A stretch of DNA of 64,000 bases from CAVQJU01 sp963729215 (GCA_963729215.1 CAVSND010000009.1:124001-188000); one strand, 5' to 3'; positions 51,501 to 60,683 are shown, counted from the first letter of the stretch. Notes: a model not told the origin generated them from the letters alone. A program made the numbers and translations.

Positions 51501-51973
51501 GACGGAGGGCCAGGTTGGCGTAGACGCCCGCCATGATGTCGTCGGCCATGATCCCGAGGCCGCCGTGAAGGCGTTCCAGGCGGTTGGCCGGGTAAGGCTT
51601 GACGATGTCGAAGAGACGAAACAGGAGGAAGGCGCCGAGGGCGCCGCCCCAGCCCACCGGAACGAGGAAAAGCGTGACCAGCATCCCGGCGACTTCGTCG
51701 ATCACGACGTACCCTGGATCGACTTTCCCGGAGTGGCGCTCGGCGACGGTGCTGCTCCACGCACCGATCGCGCTGACGGCTGCGATCGCGGCTCCCTGCG
51801 CAAGGAATGACACGGGCAGCGCAAACCAGATCAACAAGCCGACAGCGGAGCCGAAGGTGCCCGGCGCTACCGGGACGTAGCCGACGCCCAATGGCTGTCG
51901 CGAAGGCAAGCGCAAGAGCCTGCAGCGGTCGCCCTGGTCGCGGCAAGGGCCGTCCGGGGTCAGGCGCGGACAA
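51466..51973 (-). CDS. pgpA: Phosphatidylglycerophosphatase A (frame broken by one base)
   Basis: PgpA dephosphorylates phosphatidylglycerophosphate. The N-terminal part (QALALAFATAIG) and the remainder (VGYVPVAPGTFGSAVGLLIW, then DPGYVVIDEVAGMLVTLFL and the catalytic DDIMAGVYANL) are in different frames. Removing one base of the CCC at 51887-51889 joins them. Several membrane helices are present. The last dozen residues are encoded by an 8-nt repeat and so are probably not ancestral. It starts within the RDD gene end. Confidence 0.85.
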
Positions 51974-52895
51974 CGCGCGTGCCCGCGAATCGGTCGTGGA
52001 GACCCCGGCGGTCGTGGCTCAGGAGGGTCGGCAGCAGACCCAGACCCGCCGGACATGCGAGCACGAGCCAGGCCACGGTGCGCTTGAGGGCGCGTCCGAT
52101 GTCGAGGAGGTCATACGGATCCGACGTCACGATTTCGATGCCGACCGTCATCTTGCCCAGCGTCTGGCCGCTCGCGGTAAAGGCCACGAGATAACCCACG
52201 TTCTGCACGACCAGAAACGCAACCAGCGGCCCCTTGGGCAGGAGCCTGAACTCCGCGATGCTGAGGCCGCAGATCTGCATCGTGAGGTAGATGACGGCGA
52301 CGTCGATGGTCATGAGGATCAGGAAGTCGATTGCCAGCGCGGCGATGCGACGCAGGGACCCGGCATCGGTGCGTCGGTCGGACGAGGACCAGTCCACCGA
52401 CTGCGCACGTTCCGACGGCACGACGCGGGGGGCGTCGGCAACCGGGGGATCGAGGTCCAGCGCGAGATCCGCAGATGCCCGCGTGCCAACGGACCTCAGA
52501 CGCGGCACCTCGGGCGTCGCCCGGCGGACCGAGAGCGGCGCACGCGGCGGCGAGGGCCTCGTGATGAGCGGTGTGTCGTCTTCGAGCGGCGATCCAAACA
52601 GCGGCAGCTCGGATGCCGACGGCCGCGTCGCGAACGACGGGCCGCGGGCGCTCGGCGGCGCGGGACGCGATTCCTCCGGGGTGCGGCCGAATTCAGCGTC
52701 GAAACCAGACGACGCGCGCCGTGCCGTTCCCGCGTCGATCAACGCCAGATCGTCGAGGCCTTCAACGGCGCCCGGATCCTGCCTGATGGGCAAGTCTGGA
52801 AGAGCGAAGGTCGGTGCGAGGGAGAACTCGTATCCGCAATTTCGGCACCGATCGGCGCTGTCGAAGCCGACGTAGCCGCACTTGGAACACTTCAC
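51960..52895 (-). CDS. RDD-family membrane protein with zinc ribbon
   Basis: The 311-residue protein begins with a zinc ribbon (MKCSKCGYVGFDSADRCRNC; two CxxC pairs). A long Pro/Arg/Ser linker (about 30-170) leads to an RDD domain with two to three helices: SLRRIAALAIDFLILMTIDV, then ASGQTLGKMTVGIEIV and DRRGLHDRFAGTRVV. RDD proteins are uncharacterised membrane proteins, some acting in ion transport. The ATG overlaps the preceding gene by 4 nt. Confidence 0.88.
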   Translation of the reverse strand: MKCSKCGYVGFDSADRCRNCGYEFSLAPTFALPDLPIRQDPGAVEGLDDLALIDAGTARRASSGFDAEFGRTPEESRPAPPSARGPSFATRPSASELPLFGSPLEDDTPLITRPSPPRAPLSVRRATPEVPRLRSVGTRASADLALDLDPPVADAPRVVPSERAQSVDWSSSDRRTDAGSLRRIAALAIDFLILMTIDVAVIYLTMQICGLSIAEFRLLPKGPLVAFLVVQNVGYLVAFTASGQTLGKMTVGIEIVTSDPYDLLDIGRALKRTVAWLVLACPAGLGLLPTLLSHDRRGLHDRFAGTRVVRA

Positions 52896-53704
52896 GGATG
52901 CTCCGCTCCGAGACGAAGGAGCTCGTGCTGCAGATCGGCGCGCAGCCGATCGGCGTCGGGCTTCTGCGGGTCGGTCGCGCGGACACCGTCGAGGGCCGAT
53001 AACGCGTCGTGCAGCGCGCCGCCGGCCGCCAGCGTGCGCGCTCTCATCAGCGCCATTTCTCCCCGCTGAGGCAACGCCAGCACGACGTCTCGTGCCGCGG
53101 GCGCCAGCGTGGCCGATCGAGCGCTCTGAAGGCCAACCAGCATTCGCCAGTCGCCACTCGAGGCGATGGCAGCGTAAGCCCCGATCCCCACGAGCGCGAT
53201 GAGCGTGATGATGGACCAGGCCAGCCCCCGGCTCCGGCTCGCGGCATCGGCCGTTGACTGCGGCGCGGCGGGCACCGGTCGATCGCTCTGCGAACGTGCC
53301 GGCGGCGGCGCCGACGGCACGGTATCCATGCGGTTGAGGCGCTCCAGGATCGGGAATGCGTCCTCGAGCGGCGCTCCACTTTCGATGGCGGCCTGCAAGA
53401 GGCGACGGGCTTCTCCGGAATCGCCGCGACGGAACGCCGCGGTGCCGCTCTGGAGCAACTCCTCGGCCTGCCGCTGACGTTCGGCCAGCGCGCTGCGAGC
53501 CCGTTCGATGTACGCGCGGGCGCGGGCATGGCTGCGATCGAAAAACAGTGCGCGCGTCCAGACGTTGATGGCGAGCTCGTAGTGGGCGGCGAAGTAGTGG
53601 TCGAGTCCGGCGAGAAGCAGCTGCTCGATCCTGGCGTCGCGATCCGCATCGGACGCCGCGTCAAGCGTCCGTGGCGTCTCGGTGCGAAGCGGATCGGAGC
53701 TCAT
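52892..53704 (-). CDS. Membrane-anchored TPR-like protein
   Basis: The 270-residue product (MSSDPLRTETPRTLDAASDA) has TPR-like helices at about 30-110 (LLAGLDHYFAAHYELAINVW, YIERARSALAERQRQAEELL), a Pro-rich linker, one membrane helix (WSIITLIALVGIGAYAAIA) and a C-terminal helical region. It precedes the RDD gene with a 4-nt overlap, so the two may form a membrane complex. The start ATG 53704 has an extended -10 (TTTGCTATAAT) about 18 nt upstream. Confidence 0.78.
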   Translation of the reverse strand: MSSDPLRTETPRTLDAASDADRDARIEQLLLAGLDHYFAAHYELAINVWTRALFFDRSHARARAYIERARSALAERQRQAEELLQSGTAAFRRGDSGEARRLLQAAIESGAPLEDAFPILERLNRMDTVPSAPPPARSQSDRPVPAAPQSTADAASRSRGLAWSIITLIALVGIGAYAAIASSGDWRMLVGLQSARSATLAPAARDVVLALPQRGEMALMRARTLAAGGALHDALSALDGVRATDPQKPDADRLRADLQHELLRLGAEHP

Positions 53705-53722
53705 GCGTGGATCACTGGGCCG

Positions 53723-53728
53723 ATTATA
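53723..53728 (-). promoter_or_regulatory. Extended -10 promoter upstream of the 52892-53704 gene
   Basis: On the minus strand the sequence TTTGCTATAATCG contains a perfect TATAAT with an upstream TG. The ATG is 18 nt downstream. The same TTTGCTATARTCG core precedes pfkA. Confidence 0.6.
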
Positions 53729-53801
53729 GCAAAGCGAGATTGGAAGTACAGATCCCCGCCATCTGGGGCGGACGGCTCCGCGTCTCAACTTCTCGCCCGG
53801 T

Positions 53802-53854
53802 CGCGTCGTTGTCTCCACGCCGCTAGACCGCGTCGTTATCTCCACGCCGCTAGG
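53802..53854. repeat. 27-bp tandem duplication at the ntrC stop
   Basis: A 26-27 nt unit starting CGCGTCGTT and ending CCGCTAG occurs twice in tandem (53802-53828 and 53829-53854) with one internal difference (G/A at 53811/53838). The second copy contains the ntrC stop codon, so the unit probably arose by slippage at the gene end. Confidence 0.8.
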
Positions 53855-55238
53855 CCGCATCGTCGTCGCCGTCCATCCGGCGCGAAGGCGCGATACCGAA
53901 CGCCTTCATCTTGCGGTAGAGGTTGCTGCGCTCCACGCCGAGGACATCGGCGGTACGTGACATGTTCCCCTGCTGCTCGCCGAGTGTCCTGAGGATCAGG
54001 TCGCGTTCGAATGCGTCGCGGGCTTCGTGCAACGTCTGCCGCACGGGTTCCGGCGGCTCGCGACGCTCGGCCCGGGTCACATTGAGAAAGCCCAGATCGG
54101 CCGCCGAAATCGCGTCGCCCGGCACCATGATCATCAGCCGTTCGATGACATTGCGTAATTCACGGACGTTGCCGGGCCACGCGTATTGCTGCGTCACGGC
54201 CACCGCGCCATCGTCGAAGCGCTTCGACCGCCGGCCGTACTCGCGCGAAAACTCGGCCATGAAATGATCCGCCAGCAGCGGGATGTCTTCGCGGCGATCC
54301 CTCAAGGGCGGCACGAAAATCGGAATGACGTTCAGGCGGAAATAGAGGTCCTCGCGAAACTGCCCCGCCTTGATCTCGGCCTGCAGGTCCTTGTTCGTCG
54401 CCGCCAGCACCCGCGCGTCCACACGGATGCGGTTCGTGCCCCCGACCGGCTCCATCGTCTGCTCCTGCAGCACGCGCAGCACCTTCGCCTGCGTCTTCAG
54501 GCTCATGTCGCCGATCTCGTCCAGGAAGATCGTGCCCCCGTCGGCGACCTCGAACTTGCCACGGCGGTTCTCCACGGCGCCCGTGAACGCGCCGCGCACG
54601 TGGCCGAACAGCTCGCTCTCGATCAATTCCTCGGGAATCGCGGCGCAGTTGACCTCGACGAACTGCGCCGCCTTGCGCCGGCTGAGCGCGTGGATGGTGC
54701 GGGCGACCAGTTCCTTTCCCGTCCCGTTCTCTCCATAGATGAGCACGCGGCCGTTGGTGGGCGCCGCCATGGCAACCTGCTCGCGGAGCTGGCTCATCGC
54801 GTAGCTCTCGCCCACCATCGTCTGGTGGCGGTCCACACGGGCCCGCAGCGCGCGGTTCTCCGCCTCGAGGCGCCGCTGTCGCAGCGCGTTGGCGACCACG
54901 AGCACCGTCTTGTCCAGCGAAAGCGGCTTCTCGACGAAGTCGAACGCGCCCATCTTGATCGCCCGAACCGCCGACTCGATGTTGCCGTGACCGGAAATCA
55001 GCACGACCTGCGCATCGACCTGGCGTTCGCGCAGGCGCGCGAAGGTGGCCAGGCCGTCCATCCCGGGCAGCCAGACGTCGAGCAGAATCAGGTCCACGTT
55101 GCTTCTCGTCACGCGCTCCAGGCATTCCTCTCCGCTGGCCACGGCCTCGACGGAGTAGCCTTCGTCTCTCAGCACGCCTCCGAGCGCCGTACGGACCCCT
55201 GGCTCGTCGTCGACAATCAGGATCGTGGGTGTCAGCAC
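53850..55238 (-). CDS. ntrC: NtrC-family sigma-54-dependent response regulator
   Basis: The 462-residue protein has a receiver domain with the acidic pair VDDEPGV and the phospho-Asp in LILLDVWLPG (about residue 51). An AAA domain follows, with P-loop GENGTGKE, the sigma-54-contact loop GAFTGA and LDEIGDMSLKTQAKVLRVLQ. A Fis-type HTH ends it (GNMSRTADVLGVERSNLYRKM). The GTG start overlaps the ntrY stop (GTGCTGA). It pairs with NtrY in a two-component system, commonly tied to nitrogen or envelope control. A literal 880-residue frame that includes upstream sequence is a shadow of ntrY. Confidence 0.93.
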   Translation of the reverse strand: MLTPTILIVDDEPGVRTALGGVLRDEGYSVEAVASGEECLERVTRSNVDLILLDVWLPGMDGLATFARLRERQVDAQVVLISGHGNIESAVRAIKMGAFDFVEKPLSLDKTVLVVANALRQRRLEAENRALRARVDRHQTMVGESYAMSQLREQVAMAAPTNGRVLIYGENGTGKELVARTIHALSRRKAAQFVEVNCAAIPEELIESELFGHVRGAFTGAVENRRGKFEVADGGTIFLDEIGDMSLKTQAKVLRVLQEQTMEPVGGTNRIRVDARVLAATNKDLQAEIKAGQFREDLYFRLNVIPIFVPPLRDRREDIPLLADHFMAEFSREYGRRSKRFDDGAVAVTQQYAWPGNVRELRNVIERLMIMVPGDAISAADLGFLNVTRAERREPPEPVRQTLHEARDAFERDLILRTLGEQQGNMSRTADVLGVERSNLYRKMKAFGIAPSRRMDGDDDAA

Positions 55239-57511
55239 GGCAACTCGATCGTGAACCGCGTCCCGTGTGGTGCGTTTTCGCCGGCTTCTATGCTGCCGCC
55301 GTGTTCCGCGATGATCCGGCGCACAATCGCCAGCCCCAGGCCGCTGCCGCGGCCCTTCGTCGAATAGTAAGGAAGGAACAGCTTCTCGCGTTCGCCAGGC
55401 GGGATCCCCGGGCCGTCGTCGGCCACGATGATGCGAACCACGCGGTTGCCGTCGTCGAGTTGCGTTTCGACGACGATGCGGCCGCGGCGTTCGATTGCTT
55501 CGATGGCGTTGTCCACCAGGTTGATGACGACCCTGCGAATCTGCTCGGGGTCGATCCGGACGAGCGGTACGCCGGGCGCGAACGACTGGACGATCGTGAC
55601 GTCCGCGAACAGACCGGAATACAACGACAACGAATCGCCGATGAGCTGCGTGAGATCGGTCGGCACCGTACGCGGCGACGGCATCCGCGCGAACTGGGAG
55701 AACTCGTCGACCAGGCCTTTCAGCGACTCCACTTCCCCGACGATGGTCACGGTGCACTCCTCGACGAGCGCGCGCGCACTTGGCGGGCTGCTGGCAAAAT
55801 GGCGCCGCAGGCGCTCCGCGGACAACTGGATCGGCGTGAGCGGATTCTTGATTTCGTGGGCCAGCCGGCGGGCCACCTCGCGCCACGCCGCGACCTTCTG
55901 GGCCCGGATGAGCGGCGTCACGTCGTCGAGGACAAGGAGCAGGCCCTCGGGAGAGCCCGTGTCGCCCACCAGCGCGGTGGTCACCACCGCCAGGTGAAGT
56001 TCCTGGCCCTGATACGGAATCGCGATTTCCTGCGCGGCCGGTTCGGTCTTCGAGCGTCCTGTATTCGCGAGCAGCGCTCCGAGCGGCTGCAGATCCTGCC
56101 GCGCGAACACCGCGGTCGCCGGCTGGCCGACAATGCCGTTGTCGAGGCTGAGCAGGCGGGCCGCTGCGCTGTTGATCGTCGTGATGATGCCGCTGCCGTC
56201 CACCGACACCACGCCCGTCGTGATGCGCTCCAGGATCGTTTCGATGTACCGGCGCCTGATCTCGACCTCGACGTGCTTTCTCTCCAGTTCGAACGTCGAG
56301 CGTTCGACCCTGCGCCGGCTCGTCGCCAGTTCCCCGGCCATCGAGTTGAAAGCCTCGACAAGCGAACCGAATTCGTCGTTGCTCTGCGGCTCGACCCGCT
56401 GGTCCAGCCTGCCGGCGCCGATTTCGCGCGCCGCGGCCGCCAGCATCTGGACGGGCCTCGTGATCCGTTTGGCGAGATACAGGCCCATCCACGTGGCGCC
56501 CACCAGGATGAGCAGCGTGACCAGGAGGAAGAACAGCAGGTAAACGCCCGTCAGCGGGCGCTTGAGCACGCGCATCTGCGTGTAGTTCTCAAAGGCCTGC
56601 GTCATGCGGTGCGAGCGCGCCGCCAGGTCGCCGGTTAAGTAGTCGGTCGCGACCACGACGCCCAGCGGCTGACCGTCGGCTGAACGGATGACCGCTGCCG
56701 CGTGGAGAAAGTCGCCCGACTCCCCCAGTGCCTCGATCGAACGCGTGTCCAGCGAGCCCGTCAGCGCCTGGGCGGCCAGCCGATCGGCGGCGGCGCGGCT
56801 GTAAGCGGGCGGCAGCGACGGCGCCGCAACTTCGACAACCGCCGCGAGGCCGGGGAGCGACCCATTGGGAGGCGCGACGCGGTAGACCTCGACCATCTGC
56901 ACGCGGCGGAGCGTGACCTCGGGCGCCAGGAGGTCGCGGATTGGCCGCACATCCGGCTTCGACAAGTCCACGGCGCCCAGAGACTTCGCGATGCGGGTCG
57001 CGTGATCGGCCACGAGCAACTGCCGTTCGTGGTAGTAGTCGCTGGCAATCTGGTTCGCCGAGGAGAGGATCTCGTCCATCGGCGCGTTGAACCACCGCTC
57101 AACGCTTGTCCGAATCAGCTCGCTTCCGACAATCAGCACGAGCACCGCAGGGACCAGCGTCATCCCCAGGAGCACGGCGACGAGCTTGGCGCGGAAACGC
57201 GCGAACGGACGCGCCTGGCGCCGCTCGACGATCAGCTTGACGATATTGCGCGCCAGCACGAAGACGAGCCCGGCGAGCATCGTCAGGTCGCCGGCGGTCA
57301 GCGCGTAGAGCACGAATTCGCTCAGGAAGTCTGGCGAGAACCGCGGCGTCCGGTTGGCGACGATCAGAATCGCGACCAGCGCGGCGATGAGCACGCCGAT
57401 GCCGATGAGAATGAGGCGCGGGTTGTCGCGGAAGGGGCGGCGGCGTGGCGGGCCAGGCGCCTGTCCCGGGCTCGGACGCCGGGGCGTGATGGACGTGACC
57501 GTTGCAGGCAT
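55232..57511 (-). CDS. ntrY: NtrY-like sensor histidine kinase
   Basis: The 759-residue kinase has three N-terminal membrane helices (about residues 32-50, 72-90, 108-128), a periplasmic domain, a fourth helix near 318-340 and a HAMP region (KRITRPVQMLAAAAREIGAG). A PAS domain (about 410-520) precedes the catalytic part: H-box RLAHEIKNPLTPIQLSAERL, N-box NLVDNAIEAI, DDGPGIPPGE and GSGLGLAIVRR. This is the NtrY layout. It is followed by ntrC with a 7-nt overlap. Confidence 0.94.
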   Translation of the reverse strand: MPATVTSITPRRPSPGQAPGPPRRRPFRDNPRLILIGIGVLIAALVAILIVANRTPRFSPDFLSEFVLYALTAGDLTMLAGLVFVLARNIVKLIVERRQARPFARFRAKLVAVLLGMTLVPAVLVLIVGSELIRTSVERWFNAPMDEILSSANQIASDYYHERQLLVADHATRIAKSLGAVDLSKPDVRPIRDLLAPEVTLRRVQMVEVYRVAPPNGSLPGLAAVVEVAAPSLPPAYSRAAADRLAAQALTGSLDTRSIEALGESGDFLHAAAVIRSADGQPLGVVVATDYLTGDLAARSHRMTQAFENYTQMRVLKRPLTGVYLLFFLLVTLLILVGATWMGLYLAKRITRPVQMLAAAAREIGAGRLDQRVEPQSNDEFGSLVEAFNSMAGELATSRRRVERSTFELERKHVEVEIRRRYIETILERITTGVVSVDGSGIITTINSAAARLLSLDNGIVGQPATAVFARQDLQPLGALLANTGRSKTEPAAQEIAIPYQGQELHLAVVTTALVGDTGSPEGLLLVLDDVTPLIRAQKVAAWREVARRLAHEIKNPLTPIQLSAERLRRHFASSPPSARALVEECTVTIVGEVESLKGLVDEFSQFARMPSPRTVPTDLTQLIGDSLSLYSGLFADVTIVQSFAPGVPLVRIDPEQIRRVVINLVDNAIEAIERRGRIVVETQLDDGNRVVRIIVADDGPGIPPGEREKLFLPYYSTKGRGSGLGLAIVRRIIAEHGGSIEAGENAPHGTRFTIELPC

Positions 57512-57517
57512 TATCCG

Positions 57518-57552
57518 TGGCTCGTGGCTCGTCGCTCGTGGCTCGTAGCTTC
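57518..57552. repeat. Heptanucleotide repeat, TGGCTCG family (second site)
   Basis: Five 7-nt units, TGGCTCG twice, TCGCTCG, TGGCTCG and TAGCTTC, run from just after the ntrY start to the nrdR stop. The unit is identical to that at 27460. Confidence 0.8.
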
Positions 57553-58009
57553 ACTCCTTCGCGTTCAACAAATCCTTCAGCTCGCTCATGAACTCGCCGA
57601 TGTCGCGGAAGTGGCGGTACACCGACGCGAACCGGACGTACGCAACCTTGTCGAGCTTTTTGAGCTCTTCCATCACGAACGCGCCGATGTCGGCCGTCGC
57701 GATTTCCTTCTCGGGACGCTCCTGAAGCGCGGACTCGACGCGGTCGGCGACGCTTTCGAGGGCGGCCATGCTGACCGGTCTTTTTTCACAGGCCTTGAGA
57801 AGACCCGCGACGAGCTTCTGGCGCTCGAAGCGTTCGCGGGTCCCGTCCTTCTTCACCACCATGTACGCGATCTCGTCGATTCGCTCGTAGCTCGTGAACC
57901 GCTTGCCGCAGTCGAGACACTCGCGCCGGCGGCGAATCGCCTCGCCTTCCTTCGACTCGCGCGAATCGACAACCTTGTCACCGAGATGGCCGCAGTAGGG
58001 GCACTTCAT
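57551..58009 (-). CDS. nrdR: Transcriptional repressor NrdR
   Basis: NrdR senses ATP/dATP and represses ribonucleotide reductase genes. The 152-residue protein has the zinc finger CPYCGHLGDKV and CLDCGKRFTSYE, and the ATP-cone domain with VVKKDGTRERFERQKLVAGL and YVRFASVYRHFRD. The window holds no nrd operon to check for NrdR boxes. The 3' end touches a 7-nt repeat. Confidence 0.97.
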   Translation of the reverse strand: MKCPYCGHLGDKVVDSRESKEGEAIRRRRECLDCGKRFTSYERIDEIAYMVVKKDGTRERFERQKLVAGLLKACEKRPVSMAALESVADRVESALQERPEKEIATADIGAFVMEELKKLDKVAYVRFASVYRHFRDIGEFMSELKDLLNAKE

Positions 58010-58021
58010 CGCGTCATCGCT

Positions 58022-59066
58022 TCAGGCTTCCTGGGCATCATGCCGGCGGCCCGATTCGGCTTCGCTCGCGAGCCGCTGCATGCCGGACATATTGAGGCCG
58101 GCTTGCGCCGCAAAAAACAGGCCGAGCAGGAGCGCCGGGCCAATCGAAAATACGTGCGCGACGATCGCCGCGCCGACCGCGGCGTCTTCCTGCGCGCCGA
58201 AGAACAGCGTCGTGCCCAGGCGAAACGCCTCGTGAAAGCCGCCGATGGCGCCGGGCGTCGGAACCGCGACCCCGATCACGAGCAAGGCGACAAGCAGGAA
58301 GGACCCGGTGAACGGCACCGCGAGGTGAAACGCCACCGCGACCGACCACATCCCCACCGCGATCGACAGCCACAACGGGAACGACCACAGGAGGGCGACG
58401 ATCAGCCGGCCCGGCTTGCGCACGGCTCCAAGCCCGCGCGCGAATTTTTCGGCCACTCGGGCGATGAGCCCCGCCAGCGTTGACGGCAGGACCTGTTCGA
58501 GACGGCGCATGGTCCGCCCCAGGCGTTCGGGATCGCCCGCAAGCACGAACATGACAACGAGCGCCGCCAGCGCGCCACCGCCGGCCGTCAGCCCTGCCCA
58601 CTTCACGGCCGCCCAGGCCGTCGGGCTGTCTCGTCCGACGCCTGGATCGAAGATGAAAATGAACAAGGCCAGCAGCGTCAGCACGGTCAGCACGTCGAGG
58701 ACGCGCTCGAGGACAATCGTCGCGAACGCGCCGGTCGCCGTCATGTTTTCGTGGCGCGCGAGAAAGTACAGGCCGAATGAACTCTCCCGCCCGCGCCGGC
58801 AGGATGCTGCTCGCCGCGAATCCGACAGCCGTCGCCCGGAACGAGTTCGCAAAACTCGCATGGCCGAGCGGTTCGAGCAGATACTGCCAGCGCAGCGATC
58901 GAATTGTCAGATTGACGAACATGGTGACGAGCGACAACGCCAGCCAGCCGAAGTGTGCGTGGGCAATTTCCGATCCGACATGCCACAAATCGACGTTGCG
59001 CAGAAACAGCACAACGAGGCCGGCCGCAAGGACCAAGACAACGGCTGTCCGAATGTGTGCGCGCAT
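58022..59066 (-). CDS. Flippase-like (lysylphosphatidylglycerol-synthase TM) membrane protein (frame broken by one base)
   Basis: This is a UPF0104/AglD-type integral membrane protein with about eight helices. The N-terminal part starts MRAHIRTAVVLVLAAGLVVL at ATG 59066 and reads to SSILPARAGEFIRP. The remainder (FLARHENMTATG, TIVLERVLDVLTVLTLLALF, VPTPGAIGGFHEAF) is in another frame. Removing one base near 58768-58770 joins them as RPYFLARHEN. SSILPARAGEF is the typical substrate-site motif. It may move a lipid-linked sugar or phospholipid. Confidence 0.85.
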
Positions 59067-59471
59067 GACGGGAACGCTCCTACTATACCGCCCAATCGGT
59101 GGCGAAGGCCGACAGCCGCTACATCTTGTTGTTGTGCCGTGCTCGCGCAACGGCCCCGGTTCCCAGGGCAGTTTCGGAGGTCAGGCGGAGCCGTGAGCCG
59201 TCAATCACATGCTGATGCGAGAGGTCGCGCATGCCCGTCCGACGTCGTCCGAGTCCTCGAACTGCGAGACGCCGCTTGTCCGCCGATCGAGATTGGTTGA
59301 ATTCGAGCGCCGAGCTGAAGGGAAGCGGATGCGATGTCGAGATCGGTATGGAATGGTCACGACACGGAATGGCCTTTGGCAAAAATTTCCGGCTATCCCA
59401 CATCTTGTTGTTGTTCTCGCCGGTCGGTCCCTGTAAAATCACGAACTTCCGCCGCCCACTGAGGAACCACG
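59067..59471. other. Intergenic region with a 15-nt direct repeat flanking about 280 nt
   Basis: ACATCTTGTTGTTGT occurs at 59121 and again at 59400, about 279 nt apart. A 107-codon minus frame (59119-59442) spans the interval, with poor codon bias and the short repeat NNNKM / HNNKM at its ends. It does not resemble a protein I know. The interval may be a remnant of a small mobile element or a duplication. The right part contains the purC promoter. Confidence 0.45.
59411..59439 (+). promoter_or_regulatory. Probable promoter of purC
   Basis: TTGTTC (59411-59416) and TAAAAT (59434-59439) are 17 nt apart, 33 nt upstream of the purC TTG. The -35 overlaps the second copy of the 15-nt direct repeat. 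Confidence 0.5.
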
Positions 59472-60396
59472 TTGCCGCTCGCCATTCCCGTCATCGAAAC
59501 CACACTCGACCACCGGCGCCCAGACCGACAAGGCAAGGTCCGGGATATCTACGAATTCGGCGACCAGCTGCTCATCGTCGCCACCGACCGGATTTCGGCG
59601 TTCGATTACATCCTGGGCTCGGGCATTCCGGACAAGGGGAAGGTGCTCACTCAGAATCTCGCGCTTCTGGTTCGACCGGATGCGCTCGGTCGTGCCGAAT
59701 CACATCGTCTCGACCGATCCGGCGGCCTATCCGCCTGAAACCAGGTCGCAGGCGGCCATGCTCCGCGGACGTTCGATGCTCGTCACGACCACCGAGCCCT
59801 TGCCCATTGAATGCGTCGCGCGTGGGTATCTCTCCGGGTCCGGGTGGAAGGACTATCAGTCCAGTGGCGCGGTCTGCGGCCACGTGCTGCCGAACGGCCT
59901 CCGCGAATCCGACCGGCTGCCGCAGCCGATCTTCACGCCGGCGACCAAGGCGACGAGCGGCCACGACATCAACATCAGCGAGGCCGAAGCCGCCAAACTC
60001 GTCGGACCGGGCGTCTTCGACAAGGTGAAAGCCCTGACGCTTCGCATCTACGCCGAAGGCGTGGCGTACGCCGAGAAGCTCGGCATCATCATCGCCGACA
60101 CGAAGTTCGAGTTCGGTATCCTGCCCGCCGACAAGCATCCCGGCAAGCCCGAAGACCGGGTGATCCTGATCGACGAAGTGCTTACGCCCGACTCGTCGCG
60201 CTTCTGGCCTCAGGATGGCTATCGACCAGGCGGCGCTCAGCCCAGCTTCGACAAGCAGTTCGTGCGCGACTATCTCGAGTCCATCAAGTGGAACAAACAG
60301 CCGCCGGTCCCGACGCTGCCGGCCGATGTCATCGAGAAGACGCGCGAGAAATACGTGGAGGCGTACCGCCGCCTCACCGGCAGGGAGCTCGAGTAG
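59472..60396 (+). CDS. purC: SAICAR synthetase (frame broken by one base)
   Basis: PurC joins CAIR and aspartate in purine synthesis. It starts at a TTG behind GAGGAA. The first part (GKVRDIYEFGDQLLIVATDRISAFDYIL) and the second (MRSVVPNHIVSTDPA, LPIECVARGYLSGSGWKDY, KLGIIIADTKFEFGIL and IDEVLTPDSSRFWP) are in different frames. Removing one A at 59655-59656 joins them as ISRFWFDRMRS, the family sequence. A Fis-like gene follows after 4 nt. Confidence 0.92.
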
Positions 60397-60400
60397 CGCA

Positions 60401-60613
60401 ATGATCAGCGATCGGCTCGACAAGCTCGTGGACGAAATGGTGGAGCGCGGGGTTCAGTTCGACGACGCGATTCACGAGTTCGAGAAGCGGTTCATCTCGC
60501 GGGTGCTCGGCTGCTGCGACGGCAGCCTGATCAAGACTGCCGATACCCTCGGCATCCACCGGAATACCCTCACGCGCAAAATGGACACGTACAAGATCAA
60601 GAAACGCGTCTGA
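60401..60613 (+). CDS. Fis-family helix-turn-helix protein
   Basis: The 70-residue protein is a single Fis-type DNA-binding domain. FISRVLGCCDGSLIKTADTLG followed by IHRNTLTRKMDTYKI forms the HTH, equivalent to the C-terminus of NtrC regulators. It may be a nucleoid or recombination factor or a small regulator. The ATG at 60401 lies 4 nt after purC, so it is cotranscribed. The groES promoter begins 42 nt after its stop. Confidence 0.85.
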   Translation: MISDRLDKLVDEMVERGVQFDDAIHEFEKRFISRVLGCCDGSLIKTADTLGIHRNTLTRKMDTYKIKKRV

Positions 60614-60641
60614 CACGGCACGCCGCCCGTCCCGCCTGGCC

Positions 60642-60668
60642 TTGGCACTCCCCTGTTGACAGTGCCAG
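60642..60668 (+). promoter_or_regulatory. CIRCE-like operator 1
   Basis: TTGGCACTC (60642-60650), a 9-nt spacer and CAGTGCCAG (60660-60668) form an inverted repeat like CIRCE (TTAGCACTC-N9-GAGTGCTAA), the HrcA site. It overlaps the -35 of the groES promoter. Confidence 0.7.
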
Positions 60669-60683
60669 CGCTTCCTATATAAT
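60656..60683 (+). promoter_or_regulatory. Sigma-70 promoter of groES-groEL
   Basis: TTGACA (60656-60661), 16 nt, TATAAT (60678-60683): both hexamers are consensus. Transcription would start near 60690, inside the second CIRCE-like operator. Confidence 0.85.

Noticed and set aside
53850..56492. An 880-residue frame linking ntrY sequence to NtrC.
   Set aside because: Its first 400 or so residues are ntrY read in the wrong frame (Arg/Gly/Ala-rich nonsense). NtrC begins at 55238.
59119..59442. A 107-residue minus-strand gene.
   Set aside because: Poor codon bias, a start without a Shine-Dalgarno, no homology I recognise and placement over a purC promoter.
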